A stretch of DNA of 64,000 nucleotides, from positions 488,494 through 552,493 of the forward strand of contig NZ_KZ984052.1 of assembly GCF_003569805.1 (NCBI RefSeq), given 5' to 3'. Under the pieces are notes generated by a model. It worked only from the letters and a program-made list of their open reading frames with translations. It had not been told where the DNA came from and did not search any database. The DNA comes from Microbacterium halotolerans (GTDB lineage Bacteria; Actinomycetota; Actinomycetes; Actinomycetales; Microbacteriaceae). Position numbers and translations under genes: made by a program. Below, in pieces: positions 8,593 to 20,645 of the stretch (position 1 is the stretch's first letter; each line of letters begins with the position of its first letter).

Positions 8593-8607
8593 GGCCGTTT
8601 TACGGCC
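8593..8607 (-). terminator. Weak hairpin downstream of gltD
   Basis: GGCCGT (8593-8598) and ACGGCC (8602-8607) form a short stem between the gltD stop and pyk. There is no T-run. Confidence 0.3.
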
Positions 8608-8636
8608 CGCCGAAACAGCGAGCCGCCTTCGCAATG

Positions 8637-10086
<1,450 letters not shown>

Positions 10087-10094
<8 letters not shown>

Positions 10095-13000
10095 GGGTCA
10101 CCTCCAGGATTCGGTTCCAGACGACGTCGCCATCGGGATCGAGGCCCTCGTCGAGAGCATCCTGACGCGTCTGCAGTACGGCGGCGTAGTCGCGCGGCAC
10201 GATCTTCGTGAACTCGGCCACGACAGTCTCAAGGTTGGCGAGCAGGCGCGCAGCCGCCTCGGATTCGGTGTGTTCGATGTGCTCGGCGAGCAGGTCGCGC
10301 AGAATCTCGACGTCACCGGAGCCGAGTTCGCCGAGGGTGAGCTCGCCGGACGCGAGCGAATCGCTGTTGACGAGCGAGGGTTCCAGGCGGTGCACGTAGG
10401 CCGTCCCGCCGGACATGCCCGCACCCAGGTTGCGTCCCGTGCCGCCGAGGATCACGGCGAGGCCGCCCGTCATGTATTCGAGTGCGTGGTCGCCCACGCC
10501 CTCGACGACGGCGGTCGCACCGGAGTTGCGCACGAAGAACCGCTCCCCCACGACGCCGCGCAGGAACATCGAGCCGCTCGTCGCGCCGTATCCGATCACG
10601 TTTCCGGCGATCACATTCTGCGATGCATCGAAGGTCGCCTGTCGTGGCGGTCGCACGATGACGCGTCCCCCCGACAATCCCTTGCCGACGTAGTCGTTGG
10701 AGTCCCCTTCGAGATTCAGCGTGATGCCGCCGGGCAGGAACGCTCCGAACGACTGTCCGGCCGATCCCGTCAGATTCACGGTGATCGACTCAGGGGGCAG
10801 CCCGTTCTCGCCGCGCGCCTTCGTGACGTGGTGGCCGAGCAGCGTGCCGACGGAGCGGGCGGTGTTGCGCACCGGCAGATCGATCGTGATGCTGCCTGTG
10901 CCGTCGATGACCTCGCGCGCGGCGTCGATCAGCTGCACGTCGAAGTGGGAGTCGAGCTCGTGGTCCTGCTTCCGCACTCGACGACGCGATTCACCATCGC
11001 CGAACTCCGGTCCGTAGAGGATCGGCGACAGGTCGAGACCGTCAGCCTTCCAGTGCGAGATCGCACCGTCGATGTCGAGCAGGTCGCTGCGCCCGACGGC
11101 CTCGTCGATCGAACGCAGCCCCAGCTCTGCCAGATATTCGCGGACCTCCTGAGCGATGAACTCCATGAAGTTGACCACGTGCTCCGCCTTGCCGGTGAAG
11201 CGCGAACGAAGCGTCGGGTTCTGCGTCGCCACGCCGACCGGGCAGGTGTCGAGATGGCACACGCGCATCATGATGCAGCCGCTGACCACGAGGGGTGCGG
11301 TGGCGAAGCCGAACTCCTCAGCGCCGAGCAGCGCGCCGATGACCACGTCACGACCCGTCTTCAGCTGCCCGTCGACCTGCACGGAGACACGGTCGCGCAT
11401 GCCGTTGAGCATGAGTGTCTGCTGGGTCTCGGCGAGCCCCAGCTCCCACGGCGTTCCTGCGTGCTTGAGCGAGTTCAGCGGGCTGGCGCCGGTGCCGCCG
11501 TCATGGCCCGACACCAGGATGACGTCGCTGAGCGCCTTCGCGACGCCCGCGGCGACCGCGCCGATGCCCGACTGGCTCACCAGCTTGGTGTGCACCCGCG
11601 CGTCAGGGTTTGCCCGCTTCAGGTCGTGGATGAGCTGCTTGAGGTCCTCGATGGAGTAGATGTCGTGGTGCGGAGGCGGAGAGATCAGCCCGACACCGGC
11701 GGTGGCGTGGCGGGTGCGAGCCACCCACGGGTACACCTTGCCAGGCGGCAGCTGGCCGCCCTCCCCCGGCTTCGCGCCCTGCGCGAGCTTGATCTGGATG
11801 TCGTCGGCTTCGGTGAGATACATGCTCGTGACGCCGAAGCGCCCCGACGCGACCTGCTTGATCGAACTGCGCCGTTCAGGATCGCGCAGACGGTCCAGGT
11901 CTTCCCCGCCCTCGCCCGTGTTCGACTTCCCGCCGAGGCGGTTCATCGCGATCGCGAGCGTCTCGTGCGCTTCGCGCGAGATGGAGCCATAGCTCATCGC
12001 GCCAGTGGAGAATCGCTTCACGATCTCCGAGACGGGCTCGACCTCCTCGATCGGAATCGGCGTGCGCCCCTTCTGCTTGAACTGGAACAGGCCGCGCAGG
12101 GTCTTCAGCTCCGCCGCCTGGTCGTCGACGAGCTTGGTGTACTCGCGGAAGATGTCGTATCGCCCGGTGCGCGTGGAATGCTGCAGCCGGAACACCGTGT
12201 CGGGATTGAACAGGTGAGCTGCACCGTCACGGCGCCACTGGTACTCGCCGCCGGTCCACAGCCGCTCATGTGTTCGGGGCGCGCGGTCCGTCGGGTAGGC
12301 GAACGCGTGCCTGGCCGCAGTCTCTGCGGCGATCTCCGTCAGGCCCATGCCGGAGATCTTCGTCTCCGTTCCGGCGAAGTACTTGTCGACGAGCTCGTGC
12401 GACAGGCCGACCGCCTCGAACACCTGCGCGCCCGTGTACGAAGAGACGGCGGAGATGCCGATCTTCGACATGATCTTCAGCACGCCCTTGCCCAGTGCGT
12501 AGATCAGGTTCTTCACGGCCTGCTCCGCCGTGACGTCGGTGACGACGCCGCTGCGGACCAGCTCCTCGGCCGATTCCATCGCCAGGTAGGGGTTCACGGC
12601 ACTCGCGCCGAAGCCCAGCAGCGTCGCCACGTGATGCACCTCGCGGACGTCGCCTGCCTCAGCGACGAGGCCGACCGCCATCCGGGTCTCGTTCCGGATG
12701 AGGTGGTGGTGTACGGCGGAGACTGCCAGAAGCGACGGGATCGGAGCGAATTCCGCATCGCTGTCACGGTCGGTGATGACGATGAACTGCGCACCGTTCG
12801 CGATCGCGCGGTCCGCCTCGCGGCACATCTGGTCGAGCCGCTTCTGCATGCCCTTCGCGCCGGCCGTGACGCGGTACAGCGCAGAGATCGTGACGGCCTC
12901 GCGTCCCGGCATCGAGGACGAGATGTGCTGGATCTTGGCGAGCTCGTCGTTGTCGATCACCGGAAAGTCGAGACTGATCGCCCACGCGTGCTCCGGACCC

Positions 13001-14661
13001 CACGTGCACAGGTTGCCCTCGCTGCCGAGCTTCGTGCGCAGACTGGTGACGACCTCCTCGCGGATGGAGTCGAGCGGTGGGTTGGTCACCTGTGCGAACT
13101 GCTGCGCGAAGTAGTCGAACAGCAGCCGTGGCCGCTTGCTGAGCACGGCGATGGGCGTGTCGGAGCCCATCGCGCCGATGGGCTCCGCTCCCTTGGCCCC
13201 CATCGGGCCGATCAGAATCTTCAGCTCTTCCTCGGTGTAGCCGAAGGTGCGCTGGCGGCGCCGGATGGAGGTGGCGGGGTGGACGAGGTGTTCGCGCTCC
13301 GGCAGGTCGGCCAGTCGGACGGTGCCCTTCTCGAGCCACTCGCCCCATGGCGCGACCGTGGCGATCTCCTTCTTCACCTCGGCGTCGGAGCGGATCCTGC
13401 CCTCCGCCGTGTCGACGACGAACATCGTGCCCGGCTGCAGGCGTCCGCGACGGGCGATGCGCTCCGGCTCGAACTCGAGCACGCCGGTCTCGCTGCCGAT
13501 GACCACGAGGCCGTCGGTCGTGACCGTCCACCGCCCGGGGCGGAGGCCGTTGCGGTCGAGGGTCGCCACGACCTGCGTGCCGTCCGTGGCCAGCAGCGCG
13601 GCAGGGCCGTCCCAAGGCTCCATGAGCCCCGCGTGGTAGTCGTAGAACGCGCGTACGTCCGTGTCCATGTCAGGCTTGCGCTCGTAGGCCTCCGGCACCA
13701 TCATCATCATCACGTGCGGCAGGCTGCGCCCGGTGAGCTCGAGCATCTCGAGCACCTCGTCGAACGAAGCGGAGTCGCTCTCGTCGTCGGAGCAGATGGG
13801 CAGGATCGGCTCGATGTCGCCGAGCAGCTCACTGGCGAGCTGCGACTGGCGCGCGCGCATCCAGTTGCGGTTGCCGCTGACGGTGTTGATCTCGCCGTTG
13901 TGTGCCATCATGCGCAGCGGCTGCGCAAGCGGCCATGACGGGAAGGTGTTCGTCGAGTACCGTGAGTGCACTATGGCGAGCTCGCTGGCGAACCGCTCGT
14001 CCTGCAGGTCGAGGTAGAACGGCTCCAGCTGCAGTGTCGTGACCATGCCCTTGTACCCGATCGTGCGGGCGGAGAGCGTCACGAAGTAGGCGCCTGCCTC
14101 GTGCTGGGCGCGCTTGCGGAGCCGGTAGGCGCGGCGGTCCAGCTCGATGCCGCGCAGCGGGCTGACGTGGCCCGCCTGAGCGCTGGCCACGAACACCTGC
14201 TCGATCGCCGGCTGAGCGTCTCGCGCGAGACGCCCGAGGTTGCCCGATTCGACCGGCACCTCGCGCCATCCGAGGACGTGCAGGTTCTCCGTTGCGGCGA
14301 TGCGCTCGATCTGGCGCTTCTGCTTCTCCCGCTCGAGGCGATCGGTGGGCAGGAACGCCGCACCTGCGGCGTACTCGCCGACGGGCGGCAGGTCGAACGA
14401 GAGCTCGTCGCGGAAGAACGCGTCGGGCATCTGCACGAGGATTCCCGCACCGTCTCCCGTTCCCGCGTCGGACCCGATCGCTCCGCGGTGCTCGAGGTTG
14501 CGCAGCGCCTCCAGCGCGAGCGACACGATGTCGTGCCCCGCCTCGCCGCGAAGGGTCGCGACCATGGCCAGGCCGCACGCATCCTTCTCGAACTGGGGGT
14601 TGTACATTCCCTGGCGAGGAGGATACGCGCCGCTGGCGCCGTACGGAGGCTGGAACTGCAT
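10087..14661 (-). CDS. gltB: Glutamate synthase (NADPH) large subunit
   Basis: A 1524-residue enzyme that makes two glutamates from glutamine and 2-oxoglutarate. The class II glutaminase domain starts at FEKDACGLAMVA; Cys29 should become the N-terminal nucleophile after removal of a propeptide. The FMN-binding synthase domain contains the 3Fe-4S cysteines CIMMRVCHLDTCPVG, and the C-terminal beta-helix shows repeated G-x-x-G-x-x-x-G units. Full length. The ATG at 14661 is preceded by GGAAAG about 14 bases away, which is a poor ribosome site; an internal ATG at codon 19 is an alternative. A palindrome and a hairpin lie in its leader. Confidence 0.97.
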
Positions 14662-14699
14662 GTATCTACCGTCTTTCCGTCGGGGCTGAGAGAACGAAA

Positions 14700-14733
14700 G
14701 CGGATGACGGCCTCGCGCTGGGCCGCCATCCGC
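14700..14733 (-). terminator. Hairpin followed by T-rich run between lgt and gltB
   Basis: GCGGATGACGGCC (14700-14712) pairs with GGCCGCCATCCGC (14721-14733), 12 of 13 pairs, loop of 8. On the minus strand it is followed by TTTCGTTCTCTC. It either ends the transcript from lgt or acts as an attenuator in the gltB leader. Confidence 0.55.
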
Positions 14734-14736
14734 GCG

Positions 14737-14742
14737 ATCGTA
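14737..14742 (-). promoter_or_regulatory. Candidate -10 box of gltBD
   Basis: TACGAT on the minus strand, about 75 bases before the gltB ATG and directly downstream of a 19-bp palindrome. No clear -35 sequence. Confidence 0.35.
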
Positions 14743-14746
14743 CCCG

Positions 14747-14765
14747 TGTCCTTTCCGAAAGGACA
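14747..14765. promoter_or_regulatory. 19-bp perfect palindrome, possible operator of gltBD
   Basis: TGTCCTTTC-C-GAAAGGACA reads the same on both strands around one central base. It sits where the -35/spacer region of the candidate gltB promoter would be, the usual place for a repressor site. It does not match a GlnR or AmtR consensus that I can recognise. Alternatively it is a small terminator hairpin for lgt. Confidence 0.4.
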
Positions 14766-14782
14766 GCAGAGCTTCTAGATCG

Positions 14783-15799
14783 TCACGTTGCTTGTGGCGG
14801 CGCGTCAGCGATGGCCTTCGACTCAGCGGGGTCGCTTACGTCGACGAAGTCATCTGTATTCGAGTGTATGTCGTCAAGGTTACGATCATGTTTCCCTGCG
14901 CGGTACGGCGACGGTTCGGTGCCCGTGTGCCTCCGTGTCTGCACGATGAGAATCACGATGCCGACAACAATAGCGGCAATCGACGCCCACACGTTCGTCC
15001 GCAGCCCGAACAGCACTTCGCTGGGGTCGATCCGGATGCTCTCCCAGACCGCACGACCCGCGCCGTACCAGATCAGATACACGGCGAACAGGCGCCCCCA
15101 CTGCATCGCCAGCTTGCGGCCGGCCCAGAGCAGCACGATCACACCGAGAACGTTCCAGATCACCTCGTACGCGAAGGTCGGGTGGAACAGCGTGCCGGGT
15201 TCGAGGCCCACGGGGATCGCGGCGTTGTCGTCGTCGATCTCGAGCCCCCACGGCAGATCGGTCGGCAGGCCGAACAGCTCCTGGTTGAACCAGTTGCCGA
15301 ACCGGCCCATCGCCTGAGCGAGCAGGAGGCCAGGCGCGAGCGCGTCGGCGAAGGTGAAGAATCGGATGCCGGTCCAGCGGCATCCGAGCCATGCGCCGAT
15401 CGCACCGCCGATCAGCGCACCGTAGATGGCGATGCCGCCCTCCCAGATGGCCCACACAGAGCCGGGTTCCGAGAGGTTCCAGGGATTGGAGCCCTCACCG
15501 AAGTAGTAGTCGGGGTGGGTGACGACGTGGAAGGCGCGGGCGAAGACGATCGCCAGGGGAACAGCGAGCAGCGCGATGTCGATGACGATCCACGGCTCGG
15601 CGCCGCGCTTGGTCAGCCGACGGTTGGTGAGGATCGTCGCGGCGATGATGCCCGCGATGATGCACAGCGCGTAGATGTGGATCGTGAACTGGCCGAACGA
15701 GAACGGACCGATGTTCCACGGACCGAAGTTCCACGTCCAGGAATCGATCGGTGGGGAGGGAATGCTCGACAGGACGTTCGCCAGTGCGGAAGACAGCAT
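14783..15799 (-). CDS. lgt: Prolipoprotein diacylglyceryl transferase
   Basis: A 338-residue polytopic membrane enzyme that moves diacylglycerol from phosphatidylglycerol onto the lipobox cysteine of prolipoproteins. The signature GRFGNWFNQELFG is present near residue 165, together with GGIAIYGALIGG before it and HPTFAYEVIWN after it. Seven hydrophobic helices are visible, with a polar C-terminal tail of about 50 residues rich in Asp. It follows trpA by 43 bases, the usual actinobacterial order. TAGACT lies 7 bases before the ATG, suggesting its own leaderless promoter in addition to read-through from trp. Confidence 0.96.
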   Translation of the reverse strand: MLSSALANVLSSIPSPPIDSWTWNFGPWNIGPFSFGQFTIHIYALCIIAGIIAATILTNRRLTKRGAEPWIVIDIALLAVPLAIVFARAFHVVTHPDYYFGEGSNPWNLSEPGSVWAIWEGGIAIYGALIGGAIGAWLGCRWTGIRFFTFADALAPGLLLAQAMGRFGNWFNQELFGLPTDLPWGLEIDDDNAAIPVGLEPGTLFHPTFAYEVIWNVLGVIVLLWAGRKLAMQWGRLFAVYLIWYGAGRAVWESIRIDPSEVLFGLRTNVWASIAAIVVGIVILIVQTRRHTGTEPSPYRAGKHDRNLDDIHSNTDDFVDVSDPAESKAIADAPPQAT

Positions 15800-15806
15800 G
15801 ATCGCG

Positions 15807-15812
15807 AGTCTA
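15807..15812 (-). promoter_or_regulatory. Candidate -10 box of lgt (leaderless)
   Basis: TAGACT followed by 7 bases and the lgt ATG. GGAGAAG further upstream is 12 bases or more from the start, too far to be a good ribosome site. Confidence 0.45.
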
Positions 15813-15842
15813 CTTCTCCAGATGTGGTGGGTTTACAGCGAA

Positions 15843-16625
15843 CTATCGGCGCGTGCCTGCGACGAGTTCACGGGTCAGTTCTGCCACGGCGTCGACGCCG
15901 CCGTCCCGCAGCGCGCGCACGAGGGCCGTGCCCACGATGGCACCGTCGGCGTACTCGACGACGTCGTGCACCTGCTGAGCGGTCGAGATGCCGATGCCGA
16001 CGCAGGCGCGGATGTCGCTGTGCTCGCGGATGCGGCCGACGAGGGCGCGCGCGGCACGGTCGAGCTCTTCGCGTTCTCCGGTGATGCCCATGGTCGACAC
16101 CGTGTAGACGAACCCGGTGCTCGATGAAGTCACCATGTCGAGGCGTTCGTCCGAAGACGTCGGGGCGGCCAGGAAGATCCTGTCGAGCCCCGTGCGTTCG
16201 CTGGTGGAGATCCACTCGGGGGCGGCATCCGGCGTCACATCCGGTGTGATCAGGCCCGCTCCGCCCGCGGCGAGGAGATCGTCGGCGTAGCGATCGAGGC
16301 CGTACTGCACGACCAGGTTCCAGTACGTCATCACGACGACCGGCACATCGGTGCGCGATGCGACCTCCTTCACCGCGGTGAACAGATCGCGTGTGCGGAA
16401 GCCCGCTTCCAAGGCGGCGTTGGTCGCCTCCTGGATCACGGGGCCGTCCATCACCGGGTCGGAGTAGGGCGGACCGAACTCGATCACGTCAGCGCCGTTG
16501 TCCGCCAGCGCCACGGCCGCCTCGATGCTCGTGCCCAGGTCGGGGAAGCCGACGGGCAGGTAGCCGATGAACGCGCCGCGCCCCTCGTCGTGCGCCGCGC
16601 TGATCGCTGCCGCCACCCGGCTCAT
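15843..16625 (-). CDS. trpA: Tryptophan synthase alpha chain
   Basis: A 260-residue TIM-barrel enzyme cleaving indole-3-glycerol phosphate to indole and glyceraldehyde 3-phosphate, with indole tunnelled to TrpB. The catalytic Glu and Asp are in [17 protein letters not shown], where Phe-Gly-Pro-Pro-Tyr replaces the commoner LGVPFSDP. GIGIST near the C-terminus forms the phosphate site. The ATG overlaps the trpB stop (ATGA), giving coupled synthesis of the two chains of the complex. Confidence 0.97.
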   Translation of the reverse strand: MSRVAAAISAAHDEGRGAFIGYLPVGFPDLGTSIEAAVALADNGADVIEFGPPYSDPVMDGPVIQEATNAALEAGFRTRDLFTAVKEVASRTDVPVVVMTYWNLVVQYGLDRYADDLLAAGGAGLITPDVTPDAAPEWISTSERTGLDRIFLAAPTSSDERLDMVTSSSTGFVYTVSTMGITGEREELDRAARALVGRIREHSDIRACVGIGISTAQQVHDVVEYADGAIVGTALVRALRDGGVDAVAELTRELVAGTRR

Positions 16626-17845
16626 GCGATCTCCCCCTCGTCTGTCGGCGCATCATACAGATCGAAGTACTGCGCCGCGGTGTCCATGTCCTTGTCGCCG
16701 CGACCGGAGAGGCACACGGCGAGGATCGCGTCTTCGCCCAGTTCGCGGCCGATCCGGATGGCCCCGGCCAGTGCGTGCGCCGATTCGATCGCCGGAATGA
16801 TGCCCTCGGTTCTGCTGAGCAGGCGCAGCGCCTGCATCGCGTCGTCGTCCGTTGCGGGGATGTAGGTGGCCCGCCCGATCGAGGCGAGCCACGAGTGCTC
16901 GGGACCGACGCCCGGATAGTCGAGCCCCGCCGAGATGGAATGGGACTCGGTCGTCTGGCCGTCGTCGTCCTGCAGCACGAACGTGCGGGCGCCGTGCAGC
17001 ACGCCGGGGCGACCCCGCTCGATCGAGGCGGCGTGGCGCTCGGTGTCGACGCCCTCACCCGCTGCCTCGACGCCGTAGAGGGCGACGGATTCGTCGTCGA
17101 TGAACGCGTCGAACATGCCGATCGCGTTGGAACCTCCTCCGACACAGGCGATCACGGCGTCCGGAAGCTGCCCTGCGCGTTCGTGCAGCTGCTCGCGGGC
17201 CTCCTCCGAGATGACCTTCTGGAAGTCGCGCACCATGGCAGGGAACGGGTGAGGCCCGGCCGCCGTGCCGAAGATGTAGTTGGTGTCCTCGACGCTGGCG
17301 ACCCAGTCGCGATAGGCCTCATTGATCGCATCCTTGAGCGTTCGCGATCCGGTCGTCACCGGGATCACCTCGGCACCGAGCAGCCGCATCCTGGCGACAT
17401 TGAGCGCCTGACGCTCGGTGTCGACCTCGCCCATGTAGATCCGGCACTCCATGCCGAACAGGGCGGCGGCCGTCGCCGTCGCGACACCGTGCTGGCCGGC
17501 GCCGGTCTCGGCGATCACACGGGTCTTGCCGAGGCGCCTCGTGAGCAGCACCTGACCGAGAACGTTGTTGATCTTGTGGCTGCCGGTGTGGTTGAGGTCC
17601 TCGCGCTTCAGGAAGATGCGCGCGCCGCCTGCGTGCTCGGCGAAGCGCGGCACCTCGGTCAGCGCCGAGGGCCGGCCGGCGTAGTCGCGCAGCAGGCCCT
17701 TCAGCTCCTCGGCGAACGTCGGGTCGGCCATCGCGTCGCGGTGCGCCGCGTCGAGCTCGTCGATCGCGGCGATGAGCGACTCCGGCATGAACCGTCCACC
17801 GAACTCGCCGTAGAACGGACCGGGCTGATCACGCAGATTCGTCAC
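16622..17845 (-). CDS. trpB: Tryptophan synthase beta chain
   Basis: A 407-residue PLP enzyme joining indole and serine to make tryptophan. The PLP lysine lies in [10 protein letters not shown] (about residue 94), the catalytic Glu in AETGAGQHG, and the phosphate-binding glycine loop is [10 protein letters not shown] (about 235). The product starts with GTG, whose GTGA overlaps the trpC stop codon. Full length, with no sign of the TrpB2 variant. Confidence 0.98.
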   Translation of the reverse strand: MTNLRDQPGPFYGEFGGRFMPESLIAAIDELDAAHRDAMADPTFAEELKGLLRDYAGRPSALTEVPRFAEHAGGARIFLKREDLNHTGSHKINNVLGQVLLTRRLGKTRVIAETGAGQHGVATATAAALFGMECRIYMGEVDTERQALNVARMRLLGAEVIPVTTGSRTLKDAINEAYRDWVASVEDTNYIFGTAAGPHPFPAMVRDFQKVISEEAREQLHERAGQLPDAVIACVGGGSNAIGMFDAFIDDESVALYGVEAAGEGVDTERHAASIERGRPGVLHGARTFVLQDDDGQTTESHSISAGLDYPGVGPEHSWLASIGRATYIPATDDDAMQALRLLSRTEGIIPAIESAHALAGAIRIGRELGEDAILAVCLSGRGDKDMDTAAQYFDLYDAPTDEGEIA

Positions 17846-18624
17846 GCTCCCGCCTCCAGAAAACTCGTCAGGGTCGCTACGGGGTCGCCGGTGACCAGCG
17901 CCTCCCCGATGAGCACCACGTCGGCGCCGGCCGCACGGTAGTGCGCGACATCGGCTGGGGTCTTGACAGCGGATTCCGCGATCTTGATCGCGTCATCCGG
18001 AATGGACTCTGCGAGCCGCCCGAACAGGTTCTGGTCGAGCTCGAAGGTCGTCAGATCGCGAGCGTTGATGCCGATCAGCGGCGCGCCCAGCGTCGCGGCG
18101 CGCGCGACCTCGTCGGCCGAGTGCGCCTCGACGAGCGGGGTCATGCCCAGTTCGACGATCAGGCGGTACAGCTCCTGCAGCGTCGGCTGGTCGAGCGCTG
18201 CGACGATGAGCAGCACCAGGTCGGCGCCCGCCGCCCGCGCTTCGAACACCTGGTACGGAGTGGCGATGAAGTCCTTGCGGAGCACGGGCAGCGTCACGTG
18301 CTGCTTCACGACTGTGAGGTCGTCGAGCGAGCCGCGGAATCGGCGCTGCTCCGTGAGGACGCTGATGGTGCTCGCCCCGCCGAGCTCATAGGCGGCCGCC
18401 TGCGCCGCGGGATCCGGGATCTCTGCGAGCTGTCCGCGCGAGGGGCTCGCGCGCTTCACCTCGGCGATGATCTTCACCCGGTCGCTCGGTGCGAGCACCG
18501 CGACCGCGTCGCGTGCGGGCGCCAGTGCCAGCGCGGCCTTCTCCACCTCCGCGAGCGGTCGCTCCTCCTGGCGGGCCTGCGCGTCCTGCACCGACCCGTC
18601 CGTCAGATCGGCCAGGAGTGACAT
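17842..18624 (-). CDS. trpC: Indole-3-glycerol phosphate synthase
   Basis: A 260-residue TIM-barrel enzyme converting CdRP to indole-3-glycerol phosphate. Key blocks are [13 protein letters not shown] (catalytic Lys), [18 protein letters not shown] and IAESAVKT. The ATG at 18624 is chosen because it overlaps the stop of the upstream small membrane protein in a TGATG junction; the longer frame would run through that gene. There is no fused TrpF domain, and trpF, trpD, trpE and trpG are not in this window. Confidence 0.97.
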   Translation of the reverse strand: MSLLADLTDGSVQDAQARQEERPLAEVEKAALALAPARDAVAVLAPSDRVKIIAEVKRASPSRGQLAEIPDPAAQAAAYELGGASTISVLTEQRRFRGSLDDLTVVKQHVTLPVLRKDFIATPYQVFEARAAGADLVLLIVAALDQPTLQELYRLIVELGMTPLVEAHSADEVARAATLGAPLIGINARDLTTFELDQNLFGRLAESIPDDAIKIAESAVKTPADVAHYRAAGADVVLIGEALVTGDPVATLTSFLEAGA

Positions 18625-18854
18625 CAGTGCGCCTTCGACTGGTGCTTCGCGCCGTTCGCGCCGAAGCCGGCCTTCTTCATGATGAAGCCGACGATCGGAC
18701 CGACGATGAACACGATCACGCCGACGATGAGCACGACCCACGCCTCGAAGAACAGCGCCACCGTCGCGATCGACAGGCCGATCAGCATCAGAAGGACGTT
18801 GGCCCATGCGGCCGGTGAATGGCCGTGTCCTGGATCGGCGAGGGGGTTGCTCAT
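18624..18854 (-). CDS. Small two-helix membrane protein, HGxxPAAW type, of the trp operon
   Basis: A 76-residue protein with the N-terminal signature GHGHSPAAWANV (about 9-20) and two hydrophobic helices (about 20-39 and 42-60), ending in a basic tail. Proteins with this HGxxPAAW motif are regularly found next to trpC in actinobacteria. Their function is not established; a role in tryptophan or indole handling is only suggested by position. It is translationally coupled to trpC (TGATG). Confidence 0.85.
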   Translation of the reverse strand: MSNPLADPGHGHSPAAWANVLLMLIGLSIATVALFFEAWVVLIVGVIVFIVGPIVGFIMKKAGFGANGAKHQSKAH

Positions 18855-18924
18855 ACGAATGTCCCTTTCGGAGTTGCGGGGTCGCCGTCGAGTCTATCGG
18901 TTCACGGAATGCGGCCGTGCGCGC

Positions 18925-19515
18925 TCAGCGGGTCGGGTCTTCGCCGTGGGAGAGCTCGTCCCAGGAGTCGATCGGATCCACGGGGCCGGACGAGGGCGCC
19001 GCTGGCGAGGTGTCGAAGCGACGGCCGCCCCTTCGCCAGCCGTGTGCCGTTGCGAGGGTGAGCAACCCGGCCAGAACCGCGACGACGGCGCCGACCAGGC
19101 TCACGGCAGGCCATGGACTGAGCGCGATCCCGGTGACGAGGTCCGCCACGGCTTCGACGCCGGCCAGCCCGGTGTGCTCGGTGACCGTGGTCGCGACGGC
19201 GGTGACGGGACGCTCGACCAGCACTGGCATGATCGCGACGGTCATCGCGACCCCTGCGGCGGTCGCCAGCACCCCGAGCGCGTAGCGCAGCACGCGTGCG
19301 ACGAGCGTCAGCACGAGTGCCAGCGCGAGCACTGCCAGTGCGAGCGGCTGCACGATCGGGAGCGCGTCGGAGCCGGTCACCGGAATGTCGGTCTGCGCGA
19401 CGACGGCCGTCAGCCAGGTCTGTGTCGTGCCGAGCAGCACAGTGCCGCCTGCGACGAGGAGGAGCACGACGGAGATGAAGCGTGCCCGACGAGCGATGAA
19501 CCCGCCGGAGGTCAT
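18925..19515 (-). CDS. Trp biosynthesis-associated membrane protein (TIGR02234 type)
   Basis: A 196-residue membrane protein with four hydrophobic segments (about 14-32, 50-73, 76-97 and 138-160), a conserved TQTWL after the first, and a polar C-terminal tail. It matches the actinobacterial family found between trpE and trpC; the function is unknown. The ATG at 19515 overlaps the hisI stop (ATGA), so it is coupled to hisI. In most relatives trpE lies between hisI and this gene; here it does not. Confidence 0.85.
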   Translation of the reverse strand: MTSGGFIARRARFISVVLLLVAGGTVLLGTTQTWLTAVVAQTDIPVTGSDALPIVQPLALAVLALALVLTLVARVLRYALGVLATAAGVAMTVAIMPVLVERPVTAVATTVTEHTGLAGVEAVADLVTGIALSPWPAVSLVGAVVAVLAGLLTLATAHGWRRGGRRFDTSPAAPSSGPVDPIDSWDELSHGEDPTR

Positions 19516-19883
19516 TCGTCGCCTGTGACGGGGATCAGGTCGCGCTGGACGTGCTCGCCGTCCGAGTCGAAGCATGTGCGGGTGCCGGTGTGGCACGCGG
19601 CGCCGGTCTGGTCGACCTCGAGCAGCACCGTATCGGCGTCGCAGTCGACGCGGGCGCCGACCACCCGTTGCGTGTGCCCCGAGGTGTCGCCCTTGCGCCA
19701 CAGCTCGCCGCGGGAGCGCGACCAGTACACGGCGCGGCCCGTGGTGAGCGTGAGGCGCAGGGCCTCACGGTTCATCCACGCCATCATCAGCACGTCGCGC
19801 GTGTCGTGCTGCTGCACGATGGCGGGCACCAGGCCGTCGCTGTTGAAGGCGACGCCGTCGAGGCGTTCGTCCACGGTGCTCAT
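19512..19883 (-). CDS. hisI: Phosphoribosyl-AMP cyclohydrolase
   Basis: A 123-residue zinc enzyme opening the adenine ring of PRAMP, third step of histidine synthesis. [12 protein letters not shown], the WRKGDTSGH motif, the metal residues DCDADT and the zinc cysteines in [12 protein letters not shown] are all present. It is the monofunctional form without a fused HisE domain; hisE is separate at 21.5 kb. The start overlaps the hisF stop (ATGA). Confidence 0.97.
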   Translation of the reverse strand: MSTVDERLDGVAFNSDGLVPAIVQQHDTRDVLMMAWMNREALRLTLTTGRAVYWSRSRGELWRKGDTSGHTQRVVGARVDCDADTVLLEVDQTGAACHTGTRTCFDSDGEHVQRDLIPVTGDE

Positions 19884-20644
19884 CGGACGGTGACCCCCTC
19901 ACTCGCCATGGCTTCCTTCACCTGCGAGATCGTCAGCTGACCGGAGTGGAACACGCTCGCGGCGAGCACAGCGTCAGCGCCCGCCGTGATCGCGGGTGCG
20001 AAGTGCTCAGGCGCTCCGGCACCGCCGGAGGCGATCACGGGAACGGTGGCGAGTTCGCGCATCGCCGAGATGAGTTCGAGGTCGAAGCCGTTCCTGGTGC
20101 CGTCGGCATCGATCGAGTTGACCAGCAGCTCGCCCGCTCCGCGCTCGATCGCTTCTCGTGCCCAGTCGAGGGCGTCGATGTCGGTCTCGGTGCGGCCGCC
20201 GTGAGTCGTCACGACGAACCCGGATGCCGTGCCGGGCGCGCGCTTGACGTCGAGCGAGAGCACCAGTGCCTGGGCGCCGTATCGATCAGCGATCTCGTCG
20301 AGCAGATCGGGACGGCGGATGGCCGCAGAGTTCACGCCGACCTTGTCTGCGCCGACGCCCTGCAGACGGGCGACGTCGTCGACGGAGCGCACTCCCCCTC
20401 CGACGGTCAGCGGGATGAAGACCTCTTCGGCCGTGCGCTGCACGACGTCGTACATCGTGGCGCGGTCATCGACGGTGGCCGTCACATCGAGGAAGGTGAG
20501 CTCGTCGGCGCCCTGGTCGAAGTAGGCGCTGGCCAGTTCGACGGGGTCGCCCATCTCGCGCAGGTTCTGGAAGTTGACGCCCTTGACCACGCGCCCCGAT
20601 GCGACATCGAGGCACGGGATCACCCTGGTGGCGACATCGGCCAT
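19880..20644 (-). CDS. hisF: Imidazole glycerol phosphate synthase, cyclase subunit
   Basis: A 254-residue TIM barrel that joins ammonia from HisH to PRFAR, giving IGP and AICAR. The two catalytic aspartates are in [14 protein letters not shown] (Asp13) and [13 protein letters not shown] (near residue 133). Phosphate-binding GGGVRS and [10 protein letters not shown] are also present. The glutaminase partner hisH is not in the window. One base separates it from hisG. Confidence 0.97.
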   Translation of the reverse strand: MADVATRVIPCLDVASGRVVKGVNFQNLREMGDPVELASAYFDQGADELTFLDVTATVDDRATMYDVVQRTAEEVFIPLTVGGGVRSVDDVARLQGVGADKVGVNSAAIRRPDLLDEIADRYGAQALVLSLDVKRAPGTASGFVVTTHGGRTETDIDALDWAREAIERGAGELLVNSIDADGTRNGFDLELISAMRELATVPVIASGGAGAPEHFAPAITAGADAVLAASVFHSGQLTISQVKEAMASEGVTVR

Positions 20645-20645
20645 A

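Noticed and set aside
19500..19900. Trp leader peptide or attenuator before the trp genes
   Set aside because: The first trp-associated gene overlaps hisI, leaving no space for a leader.
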